A stretch of 64,000 nt of DNA from Pseudoflavonifractor phocaeensis (GTDB lineage Bacteria > Bacillota > Clostridia > Oscillospirales > Oscillospiraceae): positions 1 to 64,000 of the forward strand of contig NZ_JACLZC010000002.1 in assembly GCF_016901735.1 (NCBI RefSeq), read 5' to 3'. Below the pieces are notes generated by a model, which saw nothing but the letters and a program-made list of their open reading frames with translations, had not been told where the DNA came from and ran no database searches. How positions within the stretch are numbered: position 1 is the first letter of the stretch; each line of letters opens with the position of its first letter. Position numbers and translations under genes: made by a program. This document shows, piece by piece, positions 1 through 8,996 of this stretch.

Positions 1-2
1 AC

Positions 3-179
3 GGCAAAGTGGAACGCAGCCACCGGGAGGACCAGAAACGCTTTTACTCCTGCCACAGTTTTTACTCCCTGGACGATTTTTCCAAGCAACTTGCTGTCCA
101 CAACCGCCGTTCAAACAACTTTCCCATGAGGCCCCTGGGCTGGCTTTCTCCCTCTGAGTTCACTGTCCAATATGTTTGA
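3..179 (+). CDS. DDE transposase, C-terminal fragment (IS481-like), cut by window edge
   Basis: This is the last 58 residues of a reading frame that enters from the left edge. It carries a KVERSH motif, whose glutamate would be the last residue of a retroviral-type DDE triad, followed by an RFY...FYSLDDF stretch and an HNRR...FPMRPLGWLSP ending. That ending is characteristic of IS481-like integrase-core transposases. It ends at a TGA just before the conjugative-element genes begin. It could be an intact insertion sequence lying mostly outside the window or a remnant; I cannot tell. I did not identify the terminal inverted repeat with confidence. Its position suggests an insertion at or near the left part of the element. 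Confidence 0.7.
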   Translation, partial: GKVERSHREDQKRFYSCHSFYSLDDFSKQLAVHNRRSNNFPMRPLGWLSPSEFTVQYV

Positions 180-246
180 CAAACCTACAACGATTTTTTC
201 GCAGTGCAATCCAATTTCATACCTTATATATAAAAAGGAGATTCTT

Positions 247-1386
247 ATGCCAGCGTATCAATTACAAATTAAACAGGTGGTGGACTATCCACGTTGTCGG
301 ATTTACCGACAGTTTATCCATCGTCTGATAGATGACCGGAGCATTCGCGCAAGCGGCGGCTCCGGCCTTTTTTATTATACCGTGCTTTGCAGCTTTGCAA
401 ACTTCCGCACCTCATACCGGCGCATTGATGGCATCAGCTACACCGTCTACCCCGGCGAATGGGTCTGTACGCTCAAAGAACTATCCCAATGGTTTCGGAC
501 TCGTTTTCAGTGTCAGGCACTTTCCATTTTGGGTTTGCTTCAACAGCGGCACCTCATTGACTTTTCCTCTCTGGGGCGCGGAAATGTGATCCGCTATAAA
601 ATCCGGAACTGGGCCCGGCATAACACAGTTCTGGAGTATAACGCTCCCTGTCAAAAGGACACCGGTTTTTTCTTTCTGCCGGTATCCATCGTTACTGATC
701 TGATCAGCTCTGACCGCTGTTCTGAAATGGACATCGTGCTGGATCTATGGGTCTCAGCCATCTACAACGACAGTCAAGTGCAGGGGTCGGCGCTTGGGCC
801 TGTAGCCTATTTTCGCAACGGCACCGGCAACCCTTTGGTCACCTATACGGAACTTGCTGCTCGCTGGGGCCTTTCTCGGGCCACTGTTGGCCGTATTCTT
901 AAAAAGCTGTCCGCCTTGGACTATATTTCCCTCATGTCCTTCCCCGGCCGCCACGGCAGTGTGATCTATCTTAAAAACTACTTGTCCACCATGTTTGAAA
1001 TATCTGATGTGATGGTGGACAAAGAGGAGGTCGCTATGACACTCAATATCCGTCTGGAGCTTCCTGCGGAGGGCTGTGTTGACCAGGAAGAGCCCACCAT
1101 GGAGCATGAGGTCATCGTTTCAGACGAACTCTCCAGCGTTTCAAAATCTCACATTGAAATCATCCTGCAGAAAATGGCGCAAATCCTGATGGCACAAGGG
1201 ATTTCGTGCTTTGGATGCTCCCTCTCTCACTACAAGTTATATCCTTTATCGGGCGACTGCCGGGAAGAATTACTACCCCGCGCGCGCGAGCAAACGGTGC
1301 TGCGCTTAGGCCTGGCTGTGTTGTGCGGCAACAAGCAGGTCGCAAGTTTTGAACTTACTCTCAACCCCATTGTTGAAAACAAATAA
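247..1386 (+). CDS. Conjugative-element winged-helix protein, unknown function
   Basis: A 379-residue protein that I do not recognise by name. I start it at the ATG at 247 because an AAGGAG lies 6 bases upstream; the longer frame from 172 has no such site and overlaps the transposase end. Residues around 200 to 240 (TYTELAARWGLSRATVGRILKKL) look like a winged helix-turn-helix, and an earlier segment (TLKELSQWF...ILGLLQQRHLIDF) looks like a second one, so a DNA-binding replication or regulatory role is plausible. The C-terminal third is acidic and contains no recognisable domain. It is followed after 12 bases by the next gene, so the two are probably co-transcribed. Confidence 0.7.
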   Translation: MPAYQLQIKQVVDYPRCRIYRQFIHRLIDDRSIRASGGSGLFYYTVLCSFANFRTSYRRIDGISYTVYPGEWVCTLKELSQWFRTRFQCQALSILGLLQQRHLIDFSSLGRGNVIRYKIRNWARHNTVLEYNAPCQKDTGFFFLPVSIVTDLISSDRCSEMDIVLDLWVSAIYNDSQVQGSALGPVAYFRNGTGNPLVTYTELAARWGLSRATVGRILKKLSALDYISLMSFPGRHGSVIYLKNYLSTMFEISDVMVDKEEVAMTLNIRLELPAEGCVDQEEPTMEHEVIVSDELSSVSKSHIEIILQKMAQILMAQGISCFGCSLSHYKLYPLSGDCREELLPRAREQTVLRLGLAVLCGNKQVASFELTLNPIVENK

Positions 1387-1398
1387 GGAGGCATAACC

Positions 1399-1950
1399 AT
1401 GAAGAATTTTGACGAAAAGAATGTTGCTGAAAACCCGCTGTACCACGATACCTGGAAGCTGCTGAAAAAATACCGTGATGTGGTTTGGAGCCTGGAGCTG
1501 TCTGTTCAGCATGTCCGGACAAAATTTGAGATCGAGTATGGCACTTCCATCGAGGATTTTCTGGATTCTGTCTACCTTGCCGGCGCCGATCTGGCGGGCA
1601 GCGATATTGAGCATCACGCCAAGTGCATTGAGCGCAGCCACAAAATGCTGAAATTGCTGGATTCGGCAGTCGATCTGCTCCGCACTAGGCACAAGAACGG
1701 TGAAGCATACTACTGGCTTCTGTACTACTCTTTCCTCTCCCCCCAGCAGCTGAAAAATGTGGAGGAGATCATCGAGAACCTGCGTCCTCATATCCGGGAT
1801 ATTTCCTTCCGCACCTATTACCGTAAGCGGCGGGAGGCCATTGAAGTCCTCAGTTCCGTGCTGTGGGGATATACCTCCAAGGACAGCCTGGATGTGCTGG
1901 AGCAATTTTTCCCAGACTTGAAGGCCGGCGAAAACAAGCAGGGCAAATAA
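1399..1950 (+). CDS. Sigma-70-region-4/ArpU-like small protein
   Basis: A 183-residue protein with a strong AAGGAGG site before its ATG. The C-terminal stretch (RPHIRDISFRTYYRKRREAIEVLSSVLWG) has the layout of the helix-turn-helix found in ArpU-type phage regulators and in sigma-70 region 4. The rest is helical, with no motif I can assign. It sits directly downstream of the winged-helix gene and immediately upstream of the duplicated promoter cassette; its stop codon overlaps the first repeat of that cassette. A regulatory role for the transfer operon is therefore plausible, but this is inference from position and fold resemblance only. Confidence 0.6.
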   Translation: MKNFDEKNVAENPLYHDTWKLLKKYRDVVWSLELSVQHVRTKFEIEYGTSIEDFLDSVYLAGADLAGSDIEHHAKCIERSHKMLKLLDSAVDLLRTRHKNGEAYYWLLYYSFLSPQQLKNVEEIIENLRPHIRDISFRTYYRKRREAIEVLSSVLWGYTSKDSLDVLEQFFPDLKAGENKQGK

Positions 1951-2018
1951 TTGGCACATATCGGGAAAATAATTGGCGCGTTTCTGCCCTTGAGGCGTAA
2001 ATCTCAATGTGTTAGACT
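1950..2018 (+). promoter_or_regulatory. Transfer-operon promoter cassette with tandem 22-bp repeats (copy 1)
   Basis: ATTGGCAC at 1950 and ATTGGCGC at 1972 start 22 bases apart. They are followed by CTGCCCTT at 1984, CGTAAATC at 1996 and TGTTAGACT at 2010. A -35-like TTGAGG (1990 to 1995) and a -10-like TAGACT (2013 to 2018) are 17 bases apart. The same five blocks occur in the same register at 17939 to 18007. Together they suggest a promoter with two activator or repressor sites on the same face of the helix, serving the transfer operon that begins at 2205. Confidence 0.6.
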
Positions 2019-2052
2019 GAATATACTCAAACTTGCACCCAAAACCGAATAC

Positions 2053-2096
2053 GGACAGAGAACAGCGCCTTTTTCCGAGGTGCTTTTTTTCTGTCC
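2053..2096 (+). terminator. Leader hairpin with T-run
   Basis: AGCGCC (2064 to 2069) can pair with GGTGCT (2079 to 2084), one pair being a G-U, and is followed by seven T. An outer GGACAG (2053 to 2058) can pair with CTGTCC (2091 to 2096). It lies in the untranslated leader between the promoter cassette and the first transfer gene, so it may act as an attenuator. Confidence 0.45.
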
Positions 2097-2115
2097 AAAC
2101 GGCCGTCCGGCCCGG

Positions 2116-2164
2116 GAATAAGCCCGCATCTGTAAATCAGGTGTGGGCTTATTCTTTGCTTTTT
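2116..2164 (+). terminator. Intrinsic terminator in the transfer-operon leader
   Basis: GAATAAGCCC (2116 to 2125) pairs perfectly with GGGCTTATTC (2145 to 2154) and is followed by TTTGCTTTTT. It is a textbook intrinsic terminator placed about 40 bases before the first start codon of the transfer operon, with no gene between it and the promoter. This suggests that transcription is attenuated or antiterminated. Confidence 0.7.
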
Positions 2165-2204
2165 GAGCAACGATCATCACATTTGGATTGGAGGTCCTCA
2201 AACA

Positions 2205-2603
2205 TTGAAGAAACTGAAACTTCCCCAGCCGAAGCGGAAAGATGCTGACCGCACGCCTCAGCATCATTTTTCCGCTGCCAAACTCGCCTACATGGCTTTT
2301 CTCTGTGTCACGATGTCGCTGGTTTTCTGTCAGCCGGCCTTCGCTGCAACCGATGTTTGGTCTAAAGCCAAAGAGATCATGCAGGATGTCTACACGCAGA
2401 TCGTCGCCATTTCCACCATTGCGGCCATTGTTACCGCCTCGGTCGCCCTGCTGTTGATGAACTTCTCCCGCTCCGGCCGGACCGTCGATGAAAGCCGTGC
2501 TTGGCTGAAGCGCATCTGTATCACCTGGGCGATCCTCAACGGATTGGGCTTTATCATGGCTTATGTGACGCCTCTGTTTGCCGGCGGTCAGTGGGCTGGA
2601 TGA
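2205..2603 (+). CDS. TrbC/VirB2-like secreted pilin-type protein
   Basis: I start this 132-residue protein at the TTG at 2205, 10 bases after GGAGG. This gives a normal N terminus: a basic stretch, a hydrophobic segment (about residues 25 to 45) and a signal-peptidase site after QPAFA. Two further hydrophobic helices follow (TIAAIVTASVALLLM and ITWAILNGLGFIMAYV). A signal peptide followed by two membrane helices, in a small protein just before a VirB6-like gene, is the layout of VirB2/TrbC-type conjugative pilins. The family assignment rests on layout and context rather than on a diagnostic motif. An ATG at 2163 in the same frame would add 14 residues but has no ribosome binding site and lies in the leader terminator. 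Confidence 0.65.
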   Translation: MKKLKLPQPKRKDADRTPQHHFSAAKLAYMAFLCVTMSLVFCQPAFAATDVWSKAKEIMQDVYTQIVAISTIAAIVTASVALLLMNFSRSGRTVDESRAWLKRICITWAILNGLGFIMAYVTPLFAGGQWAG

Positions 2604-2642
2604 CAGAGACAACTCTACACCCGCTGGAAGGAGGCGTAATTT

Positions 2643-3353
2643 ATGGGTATCCTGGATGGCATCGTTGAATGGATTGCAGAGCAGATCATGGCAGGTCTTG
2701 ACCTTGTGACTACTTCGGTTTTGGGCGCGCTTGGTTGTGACATGACCGTTTTTCTGCGCTATTTCCCCGCCGTAGAGACGATGTATGGGATTTTTGTAGC
2801 TCTGGCTGTCGGTCTGATTTTGCTCAACTGGGTATGGCAGCTATTTAAGAATTTTGGTCTGAGCGCCGGTATCGAGGCAGAAGATCCTGTGAAGCTGAGC
2901 ATCCGCTCGGTTCTCTTCATTCTGCTGGCACTTTTTTCAGACGAGATCATCAACACAATACTGACCATCGGCGGCACCCCGTACCGCTGGATCATGGACT
3001 CGGAACTGCCGCCCCTCAGCTTTGCTGATTTCAATTCGGTGATGCTGGTGATCATCGGTGTATGTGCCAATGGAGCTGTGGCCTTGATCACTTTGATTCT
3101 GGTCATCATTTTGGCATGGAACTATCTGAAACTGCTGCTTGAAGCAGCAGAACGCTATGTATTGCTTGGTGTGCTGGTGTATACCGCACCAGTCGCTTTT
3201 GCGATGGGGGCGAGCCAGACCACATCAAACATCTGGAAATCCTGGTGTCGGATGCTGGGCGGACAGATTTTTTTGCTACTTATGAACGCTTGGTGTCTGC
3301 GCCTATTTACGAGCATGGTTGGTTCTTTTATCTCCAACCCGCTTTCGCTTTAA
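2643..3353 (+). CDS. TrbL/VirB6-like conjugative membrane protein
   Basis: A 236-residue polytopic membrane protein preceded by AAGGAGG. It has an amphipathic start, then about five hydrophobic helices (near residues 48 to 65, 88 to 106, 130 to 160, 172 to 190 and 208 to 228). The AAERYVLLGVLVYTAPVAFAMGAS segment and the following GGQIFLLLMNAW are typical of the TrbL/VirB6 proteins of Gram-positive type IV secretion systems, which form part of the inner-membrane channel. It lies between the pilin-like gene and a secreted glycine-rich protein, as expected in a mating-channel operon. Confidence 0.75.
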   Translation: MGILDGIVEWIAEQIMAGLDLVTTSVLGALGCDMTVFLRYFPAVETMYGIFVALAVGLILLNWVWQLFKNFGLSAGIEAEDPVKLSIRSVLFILLALFSDEIINTILTIGGTPYRWIMDSELPPLSFADFNSVMLVIIGVCANGAVALITLILVIILAWNYLKLLLEAAERYVLLGVLVYTAPVAFAMGASQTTSNIWKSWCRMLGGQIFLLLMNAWCLRLFTSMVGSFISNPLSL

Positions 3354-3364
3354 GGAGGGGCGTA

Positions 3365-4345
3365 ATGAAAAAACTCAGAAGAATTCTGTTCCTTGCGCTC
3401 ATGGTTGGCCTTCTTGCCTGCCTGTGCTGCCAACCCGCTTTTGCCGCCGTTACAGAGGAAGAAGTGCAGGCGCAGGTAGACGCCGTAGGCAAAGAAGCAG
3501 TATCCGGCAATGTCCTGATTTGGTTCATGTGTGCGATTGGTTTTCTCAAAGTATCACAGAAAATCGACTCCTTCATGGCAAGTCTTGGGGTCAATGTAGG
3601 CCATACCGGCGGCAGTATGTTGGCGGAGGCCTTAATAGCCGCCCGGGGCTTCAGTGGATTCAAGAGCTTTTCCAGCCACCATTTCGGTGGTGGGCACAGC
3701 AGCAATTCCACTCATGTGAATGCAGGCGGCGGCGGCTTTGGTGCCGGCTTTGCCGGCGGCGGTTTGGCCGGGGTAATTGGCCGGAAGGTCACGAACAATG
3801 CGGTAAAAACAGCAACAACTCCCTCAGAAACAAAATCCTCCGGCCTTGCTGGTCTCGTAGGCGGTGCTGCAGGGGGTATCGGCGGCCACATCTATACTTC
3901 GTCCGTCAGCAAGGGCGGCAATTTCGCCAACAATGTGATTGGTTCTGTTGCCACCGGGAACATCACCCAGATGGGGACGATTTCCGGTGAGAAAGCCGTT
4001 GACGCTCTTCACTCTTACATGGGGCACGCTGCTTTGGAAGCCGGCGCTGAAAACATTCCCCAATACCAGAATGTTGAGATCGGCGGCGGGCGTATCACAG
4101 GCACCGAAGTTACCGCCGAGCATCCGGAGGGTATCGCTTTCGGAATGTATCATGCAGATCAGTATGTTGCACCCGAGGGCCAATACACAACGGTTCATTC
4201 CGCCGACGGTGCGGCATGGTATAAGCAATACGCTGTTGACACTGTAGAGAAATCCCCCTACATGGCGCCGGATGGTTCGATAGCCTACAACGAGTCAATC
4301 GTCAAAAAGCTGCCCCCCACTCCCCGCAGAAAGGACAGGCTCTAA
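3365..4345 (+). CDS. Secreted glycine-rich transfer-operon protein
   Basis: A 326-residue protein whose ATG at 3365 follows GGAGG. It has a clear signal peptide ending at QPAFA, one hydrophobic segment (VLIWFMCAIGFLKV) and a long glycine, serine and histidine-rich centre (about residues 80 to 150, including GGGGFGAGFAGGGLAG). This is followed by a more ordered C-terminal third. I do not recognise the family. The signal peptide closely resembles that of the upstream pilin-like protein. Its TAA is directly followed by the ATG of the peptidase gene, so the two are translationally linked. A surface or channel-lining role is likely but is inferred from position alone. Confidence 0.65.
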   Translation: MKKLRRILFLALMVGLLACLCCQPAFAAVTEEEVQAQVDAVGKEAVSGNVLIWFMCAIGFLKVSQKIDSFMASLGVNVGHTGGSMLAEALIAARGFSGFKSFSSHHFGGGHSSNSTHVNAGGGGFGAGFAGGGLAGVIGRKVTNNAVKTATTPSETKSSGLAGLVGGAAGGIGGHIYTSSVSKGGNFANNVIGSVATGNITQMGTISGEKAVDALHSYMGHAALEAGAENIPQYQNVEIGGGRITGTEVTAEHPEGIAFGMYHADQYVAPEGQYTTVHSADGAAWYKQYAVDTVEKSPYMAPDGSIAYNESIVKKLPPTPRRKDRL

Positions 4346-5722
4346 ATGGATGAAGAAAAAAAGACTGGTCTTGCCGACGCTGTGGAAATCGGAGCATCCG
4401 CCGCCCACACGATAAAAGGTGCCATTAAGGCAGGCAAGGCAATTTTCGGTGCCGCAAAAGGAGCTGCTGCCGGCGGCCCGTATGGTGCCGTGGCCGGGAC
4501 CGTTTGGGCCGGACGCAAGCACATCGGCAAGATCATTGCCGTCATTATCATTTTGCTTTTGCTCCCGGTACTGTTTATTCTGATGCTCCCGGGGCTTATC
4601 TTTGGAGGTCTGGTTAACGCCTTTTCTCCTGCAGATTCCGAAGCCCCTGTTCTCAACAGCGAGACAGCTATCGTGGAAAACGCCAATGACATCACATTCA
4701 CCATCAATTCCATTCTGGGCGAGGCGCTGGATGATGTGATGGCCCGGATCGAGGAAGATTTTGCTTCGTCTGGTGCTGACCACACGGAGATCAAGAACTC
4801 CTATTCCTCCGGCCCTGTTTTCAATGCCAATCTCATCATCTCTCAGTATTGTGCGGCCCGGGATGAGGATTTTGAAAGCATTTCACTGGATGATTTGGCC
4901 GCTGTTCTCCGGGATAATAAGGAACACCTGTATTCCTACACCAGTGTCCAGGAATCCCGTGAGGTTACTACCGAGGACCCGGAAACCGGCGAGAAAACCA
5001 CCACTACCGAAACATGGAGCATTTACACGATCCGGTATAACGGTGAATCCTATCTTGCGGACCATGTTTTCGCACTCACGGATGAACAAAAGGAGCTTGC
5101 CTCTGACTACGCTTCTAACCTAAGCACCTTTTTGGGTGATGGGTTGCTCCAGAACATGACAGAGTGGACCGGAAACAGCATCCCCTCTCTTGGGGATGTA
5201 ACCTTTACCGATGGTGTGACACCGGTGGTGTACTATAACCAGCTGGATGTTCGCTATGCCAGCCAGCCTTACGGAACTGACAACATTGGCGGCTACGGCT
5301 GCGGGCCGACCAGCATGGCAATCGTAGTGTCTTCCCTTACGGACGATACGGTTGATCCCGTGGAGATGGCGCAGTGGTCCTATGAAAATGGATACTGGTG
5401 TGACAACAGCGGCTCCTATCACGCCCTGATTCCTGCCGCAGCAGAAGCCTGGGGACTGCCGGTATCCGGCTGTACGACATCCGAGCCGCAGCGCATCGTC
5501 GATGCTCTTTCCGAGGGAAAGCTGGTTGTGGCAATCATGGCCGAAGGGCATTTCACTTCTTCCGGCCATTTCATCGTTCTCCGAGGCGTAAAAGACGGTC
5601 AAATCATGGTGGCAGACCCGGCCAGCTATAAGCGCAGTGAGCAGCTTTGGGATCTGTCCATTATCTTAAACGAGGCCAGCCGTCGTGCAGGGGCCGGCGG
5701 TCCGTTCTGGATTATCGGTTGA
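4346..5722 (+). CDS. Membrane-anchored C39-like cysteine peptidase of the transfer apparatus
   Basis: A 458-residue protein. Residues 1 to 60 are cytoplasmic and alanine/glycine-rich, a single membrane helix follows (IIAVIIILLLLPVLFILML, about 62 to 82), and a large extracellular part comes after. The C-terminal 150 residues form a papain-like C39 peptidase domain, with Cys319 in GYGCGPTS, His408 in SGHFIVLRG and an Asp near 424 in VADPAS. In conjugative systems of Gram-positive bacteria a hydrolase in this position is thought to open the cell wall or process surface proteins; which bond is cut cannot be told from sequence. It starts directly on the preceding stop codon. Confidence 0.75.
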   Translation: MDEEKKTGLADAVEIGASAAHTIKGAIKAGKAIFGAAKGAAAGGPYGAVAGTVWAGRKHIGKIIAVIIILLLLPVLFILMLPGLIFGGLVNAFSPADSEAPVLNSETAIVENANDITFTINSILGEALDDVMARIEEDFASSGADHTEIKNSYSSGPVFNANLIISQYCAARDEDFESISLDDLAAVLRDNKEHLYSYTSVQESREVTTEDPETGEKTTTTETWSIYTIRYNGESYLADHVFALTDEQKELASDYASNLSTFLGDGLLQNMTEWTGNSIPSLGDVTFTDGVTPVVYYNQLDVRYASQPYGTDNIGGYGCGPTSMAIVVSSLTDDTVDPVEMAQWSYENGYWCDNSGSYHALIPAAAEAWGLPVSGCTTSEPQRIVDALSEGKLVVAIMAEGHFTSSGHFIVLRGVKDGQIMVADPASYKRSEQLWDLSIILNEASRRAGAGGPFWIIG

Positions 5723-5752
5723 CCTTCCTTCGGTTGCGGAAATGAGGTATGT

Positions 5753-8700
5753 ATGAGCAACAAAAACGACCATGATATTTATATCATACCGCCGAATTTC
5801 ATTGAATCAGGCACATTTTTCGGCGGTATGTTCCGTGCGTGGAATGTTATTGAGGCCGGTATCCTGGCTTTTGCCATCGGGGTGCCGGTCTTCATGTTTG
5901 TTCCGTTCGGGTTGACGACCCGCATTATCATTTTGTGCCTGACCGCCCTTCCTGCGGCTCTGGTCGCATTGATCGGCATTTCTGGCGAGAGTTTGTCGGA
6001 ATTTCTGATTATCTTTTTGAAATACCTGCGGAATCGCCGCATCGTCGGCGGCGACGGTCAGCAGCCGAATGAGCAAGCGTCCCCTATAAAACGCCCCGGC
6101 AGACATCTCAAGCAGAGGGCTCCAAAGGAAAAGGAGTCTCGGCCTCCGAAGCGCAGGCGTTCCAGTGAAGCGGATTTCCCAGCTGAGTTTGACGAGGTTC
6201 GCAGTTACGAGATTCGTGAGAAGCTCCGGCCCAAGAAAAAGCCGAAGAAAGAACTTTCGTCCAAAAAAGCGAAGAAAAAGCCCAACAAGCGGAAGGAGAA
6301 GGCACGTCCGCCCAAGCGCCCCGCTCATATCAAAGAGCAGCCGCCCGCCTGCCTTAATCCGGTGGCAGACTATCTTCCCATTGAAAAGGTCCAGAACGGC
6401 ATCATCTACACCAAAGACCACCGGTATGTCAAGGTGGTCGAGGTGGTTCCCATCAACTTTATGCTCCGCAGCGCAAGAGAGCAGCGCAATATCATCTACT
6501 CTTTTGTGTCGTATCTGAAAATCTCTCCCGTCAAGCTGCAAATCAAGGTGCTGACCCGTCGGGCGGACATCAACCGTCATTTGGACACAGTACGCAGGGA
6601 AATGGCGCAGGAGGAAAACGAGCAGTGCCGCCTGATGCAAGAGGATTATCTAAACTTTGTGCAGCAGATCGGCGCCCGGGAAGCTGTCACACGGCGCTTT
6701 TTCCTGATTTTTGAGTATGAGCCCTGGAACAACACACGGCGTTCGGAACAGGAAGAGGAAGCTATTCAGTTCCTGCAAAGTGCCGTACATACTGCATCCA
6801 ATTACCTCCGGCAATGCGGTAATGAAGTGATTATCCCCGAAAACGAGGACGAATTTACGGTTGATGTTCTTTATAATCTCCTCTGCCGAAACGAGAGCGC
6901 CATCAAACCGCTGGCACTCCGGGCACAGGAGGTTGTTGCACAGTATGCGGCAAAAGGCCGGGAAAGCGAGATTGACCATATCCCTGCAGCCGAGTTTGCC
7001 GCTCCCAAGAGTATTGATTTTACTCATGGGCGCTATCTGTGCATAGACGGGCTGTACTACGCCTATTTGCTGATTCCGTCGGATGGTTATAAGACGCAGG
7101 TTCCCGCCGGATGGCTGAGTTTAATCGTCAACGCCGGCGACGGCATCGACATGGACATGTTCCTTTCCAGGCAGCCCAAAGAGCGCATCATCCAGCGGGT
7201 AGGCCAGCAGCTCCGCATCAATCGTTCCAAAATCAAGGACGCGAGCGACACCAACACTGATTTTGACGACATCGACGGTGCCATCCGAAGCGGCTATTTT
7301 CTGAAGGAAGGTCTTGCCAACAACGAAGACTTCTACTATCTGAATCTGTTGATTACCGTTACTGCCCCTACTGAGGAAGATTTGGAATGGAAGGTCAGCG
7401 AGATGAAAAAGCTTCTGCTTTCGCAGGATATGGATGTCCGCTCCTGCCATTTTCGTGAGGAGCAGGCATTTCTCTCCGCGCTCCCGCTGGTATCCATGGA
7501 GAAAGGGCTTTTTGAGCGTGGCAAGCGCAACCTGCTGACTGGCGGCGCTGCAAGCTGCTACCCCTTCACTTCCTTTGAGATGTGTGACGACAACGGCATC
7601 CTTTTGGGGGTCAACAAGTACAACAGTTCCCTCATCATCGTGGATATTTTCAATTCCGCGATTTACAAAAATGCCAACATTTCGATTTTAGGTACCAGCG
7701 GCGCAGGCAAAACATTCTCTCTGCAGCTCATGGCGTTAAGGATGCGACGCAAGAATATTCCTATTTTTATCATTGCACCTTTGAAGGGCCATGAGTTTCA
7801 CCGGGCCTGCGCCAATGTGGGCGGGGAATTTATTCAGATTTCCCCGGCAAGCCCTCACTGCATCAATGTTATGGAGATCCGCAAGGTTGATCGGTCTGCC
7901 AACGAACTGCTGGACGGCCCCGGAATCCAGCTTTCTGAATTGGCGGCAAAAGTCCAGCAGCTGCACATCTTTTTCAGCCTGCTCATTCCCGATATGAGCC
8001 ATGAAGAGCGTCAGCTTTTGGACGAAGCGTTGATCCGCACTTACAATGCAAAGGGCATCACGCATGATAACGCTTCACTGGATGACCCAACCAATCCGGG
8101 TCAGTACCGGGAAATGCCGGTGCTGGGCGACCTGCATGAGATTCTGAAAGCTACGCCGGAAACTACCCGCATGGCTCATATTCTCAACCGTCTGGTTCAC
8201 GGTTAGGCCAGTACATTTAACAAGCAGACCAATGTAAGTCTGGATAACAAATATACCGTGCTGGACATTTCCTCGCTCACCGGCGATCTGCTGACTGTAG
8301 GGATGTTTGTGGCACTTGATTTCGTGTGGGACCGGGCAAAGGCCGACCGCACAGAAGAAAAAGCCATCTTCATCGATGAATGCTGGCAGCTCCTTTCCGG
8401 CGCCGGCGCCACAGGCACACGGCTGGCCGGCGATTTCCTTTTGGAGATTGCGAAAACGATACGTGGGTATGGAGGCTCGGCGGTCTTCGCGAGCCAAGAC
8501 CTCAACGATTTCTTCAATCTGGATGAAGGTCGCTTTGGCAAAGGTATCATCAACAACAGCAAGACTAAGATCATTCTTAATCTGGAGGATGATGAAGCGG
8601 AACGGGTTCAGGAGACCCTGCATCTGTCCGATGCGGAAACGATGGAGGTCACCCATTTTGAGCGCGGCAATGGCTTAATCTCGACCAACAACAATAATGT

Positions 8701-8812
8701 CATGGTTTAGTTTAAGGCCAGCCCTCTTGAGAAAGACCTGATTACCACCGACCGGCGTGAGCTTCGTGAAATTCTGGAGCGCAAGCGCCGTGAGCACTCT
8801 ACTTCTACATAA
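5753..8812 (+). pseudogene. virB4: PrgI-VirB4 conjugation ATPase with two in-frame amber codons
   Basis: One continuous frame encodes a PrgI-like N-terminal membrane domain (two helices, residues about 30 to 80), a lysine/arginine-rich linker (100 to 190), and a VirB4-type ATPase. Walker A GTSGAGKT is at residues 647 to 654. The frame is interrupted by TAG at 8204 to 8206 and again by TAG at 8708 to 8710, yet the protein after each stop continues the family without any shift. FNKQTNVSLDNKY, the Walker B segment IFIDECWQLL, ASQDLNDFF and the final RRELREILERK are all present before the TAA at 8810. Stopping at the first TAG would give 817 residues without Walker B, so it would be an inactive ATPase. 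Either this is a recently broken gene or the ambers are read through. The start at 5753 (ATGAGCAACAAA) is preceded by only a weak purine stretch. Confidence 0.85.
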
Positions 8813-8827
8813 AAAATTGTATCCAAA

Positions 8828-8866
8828 GGGAGGTGTGTTCCACCTCCCTCTACTTCGCGGAGTAGT
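8828..8866 (+). other. Intercistronic double hairpin
   Basis: GGGAGGTG (8828 to 8835) pairs with CACCTCCC (8841 to 8848), and directly after it CTACT pairs with AGTAG around a TCGCGG loop (8850 to 8865). No T-run follows. It lies between the VirB4 stop and the next small gene and could be an mRNA-processing or stabilising structure. Confidence 0.4.
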
Positions 8867-8884
8867 GTTAAAGAACACAGTTGG

Positions 8885-8980
8885 ATGCTTTACCAACAGA
8901 CGGCGGGGCAGTACCGCCCTCCGCAACCATTTTTTGAGGTGAGTCCAATGTACTGGGATGATAAAAGAAGCAAATCATAA
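8885..8980 (+). CDS. Small unknown protein (31 aa)
   Basis: A short open frame starting MLYQQTAGQYRPPQPFFEVS and ending in DDKRSKS, located between VirB4 and the radical SAM gene. Similar very small proteins are common at this position in clostridial conjugative elements, but I cannot name this one. There is no convincing ribosome binding site (only AGTTGG upstream), so translation is uncertain. Confidence 0.35.
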   Translation: MLYQQTAGQYRPPQPFFEVSPMYWDDKRSKS

Positions 8981-8996
8981 CTCTGAGGTGATATAA

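Noticed and set aside
8204..8710. A full reassignment of TAG to glutamine in this genome
   Set aside because: Several genes in the window end with TAG at sensible places (19050, 21478, 21962, 45877), and no suppressor tRNA or pyrrolysine gene is in the window. Partial suppression remains open.
8258..8710. A separate 150-residue gene for the second half of VirB4
   Set aside because: It has no ribosome binding site and starts in the middle of the ATPase core; it is the continuation of the VirB4 frame.
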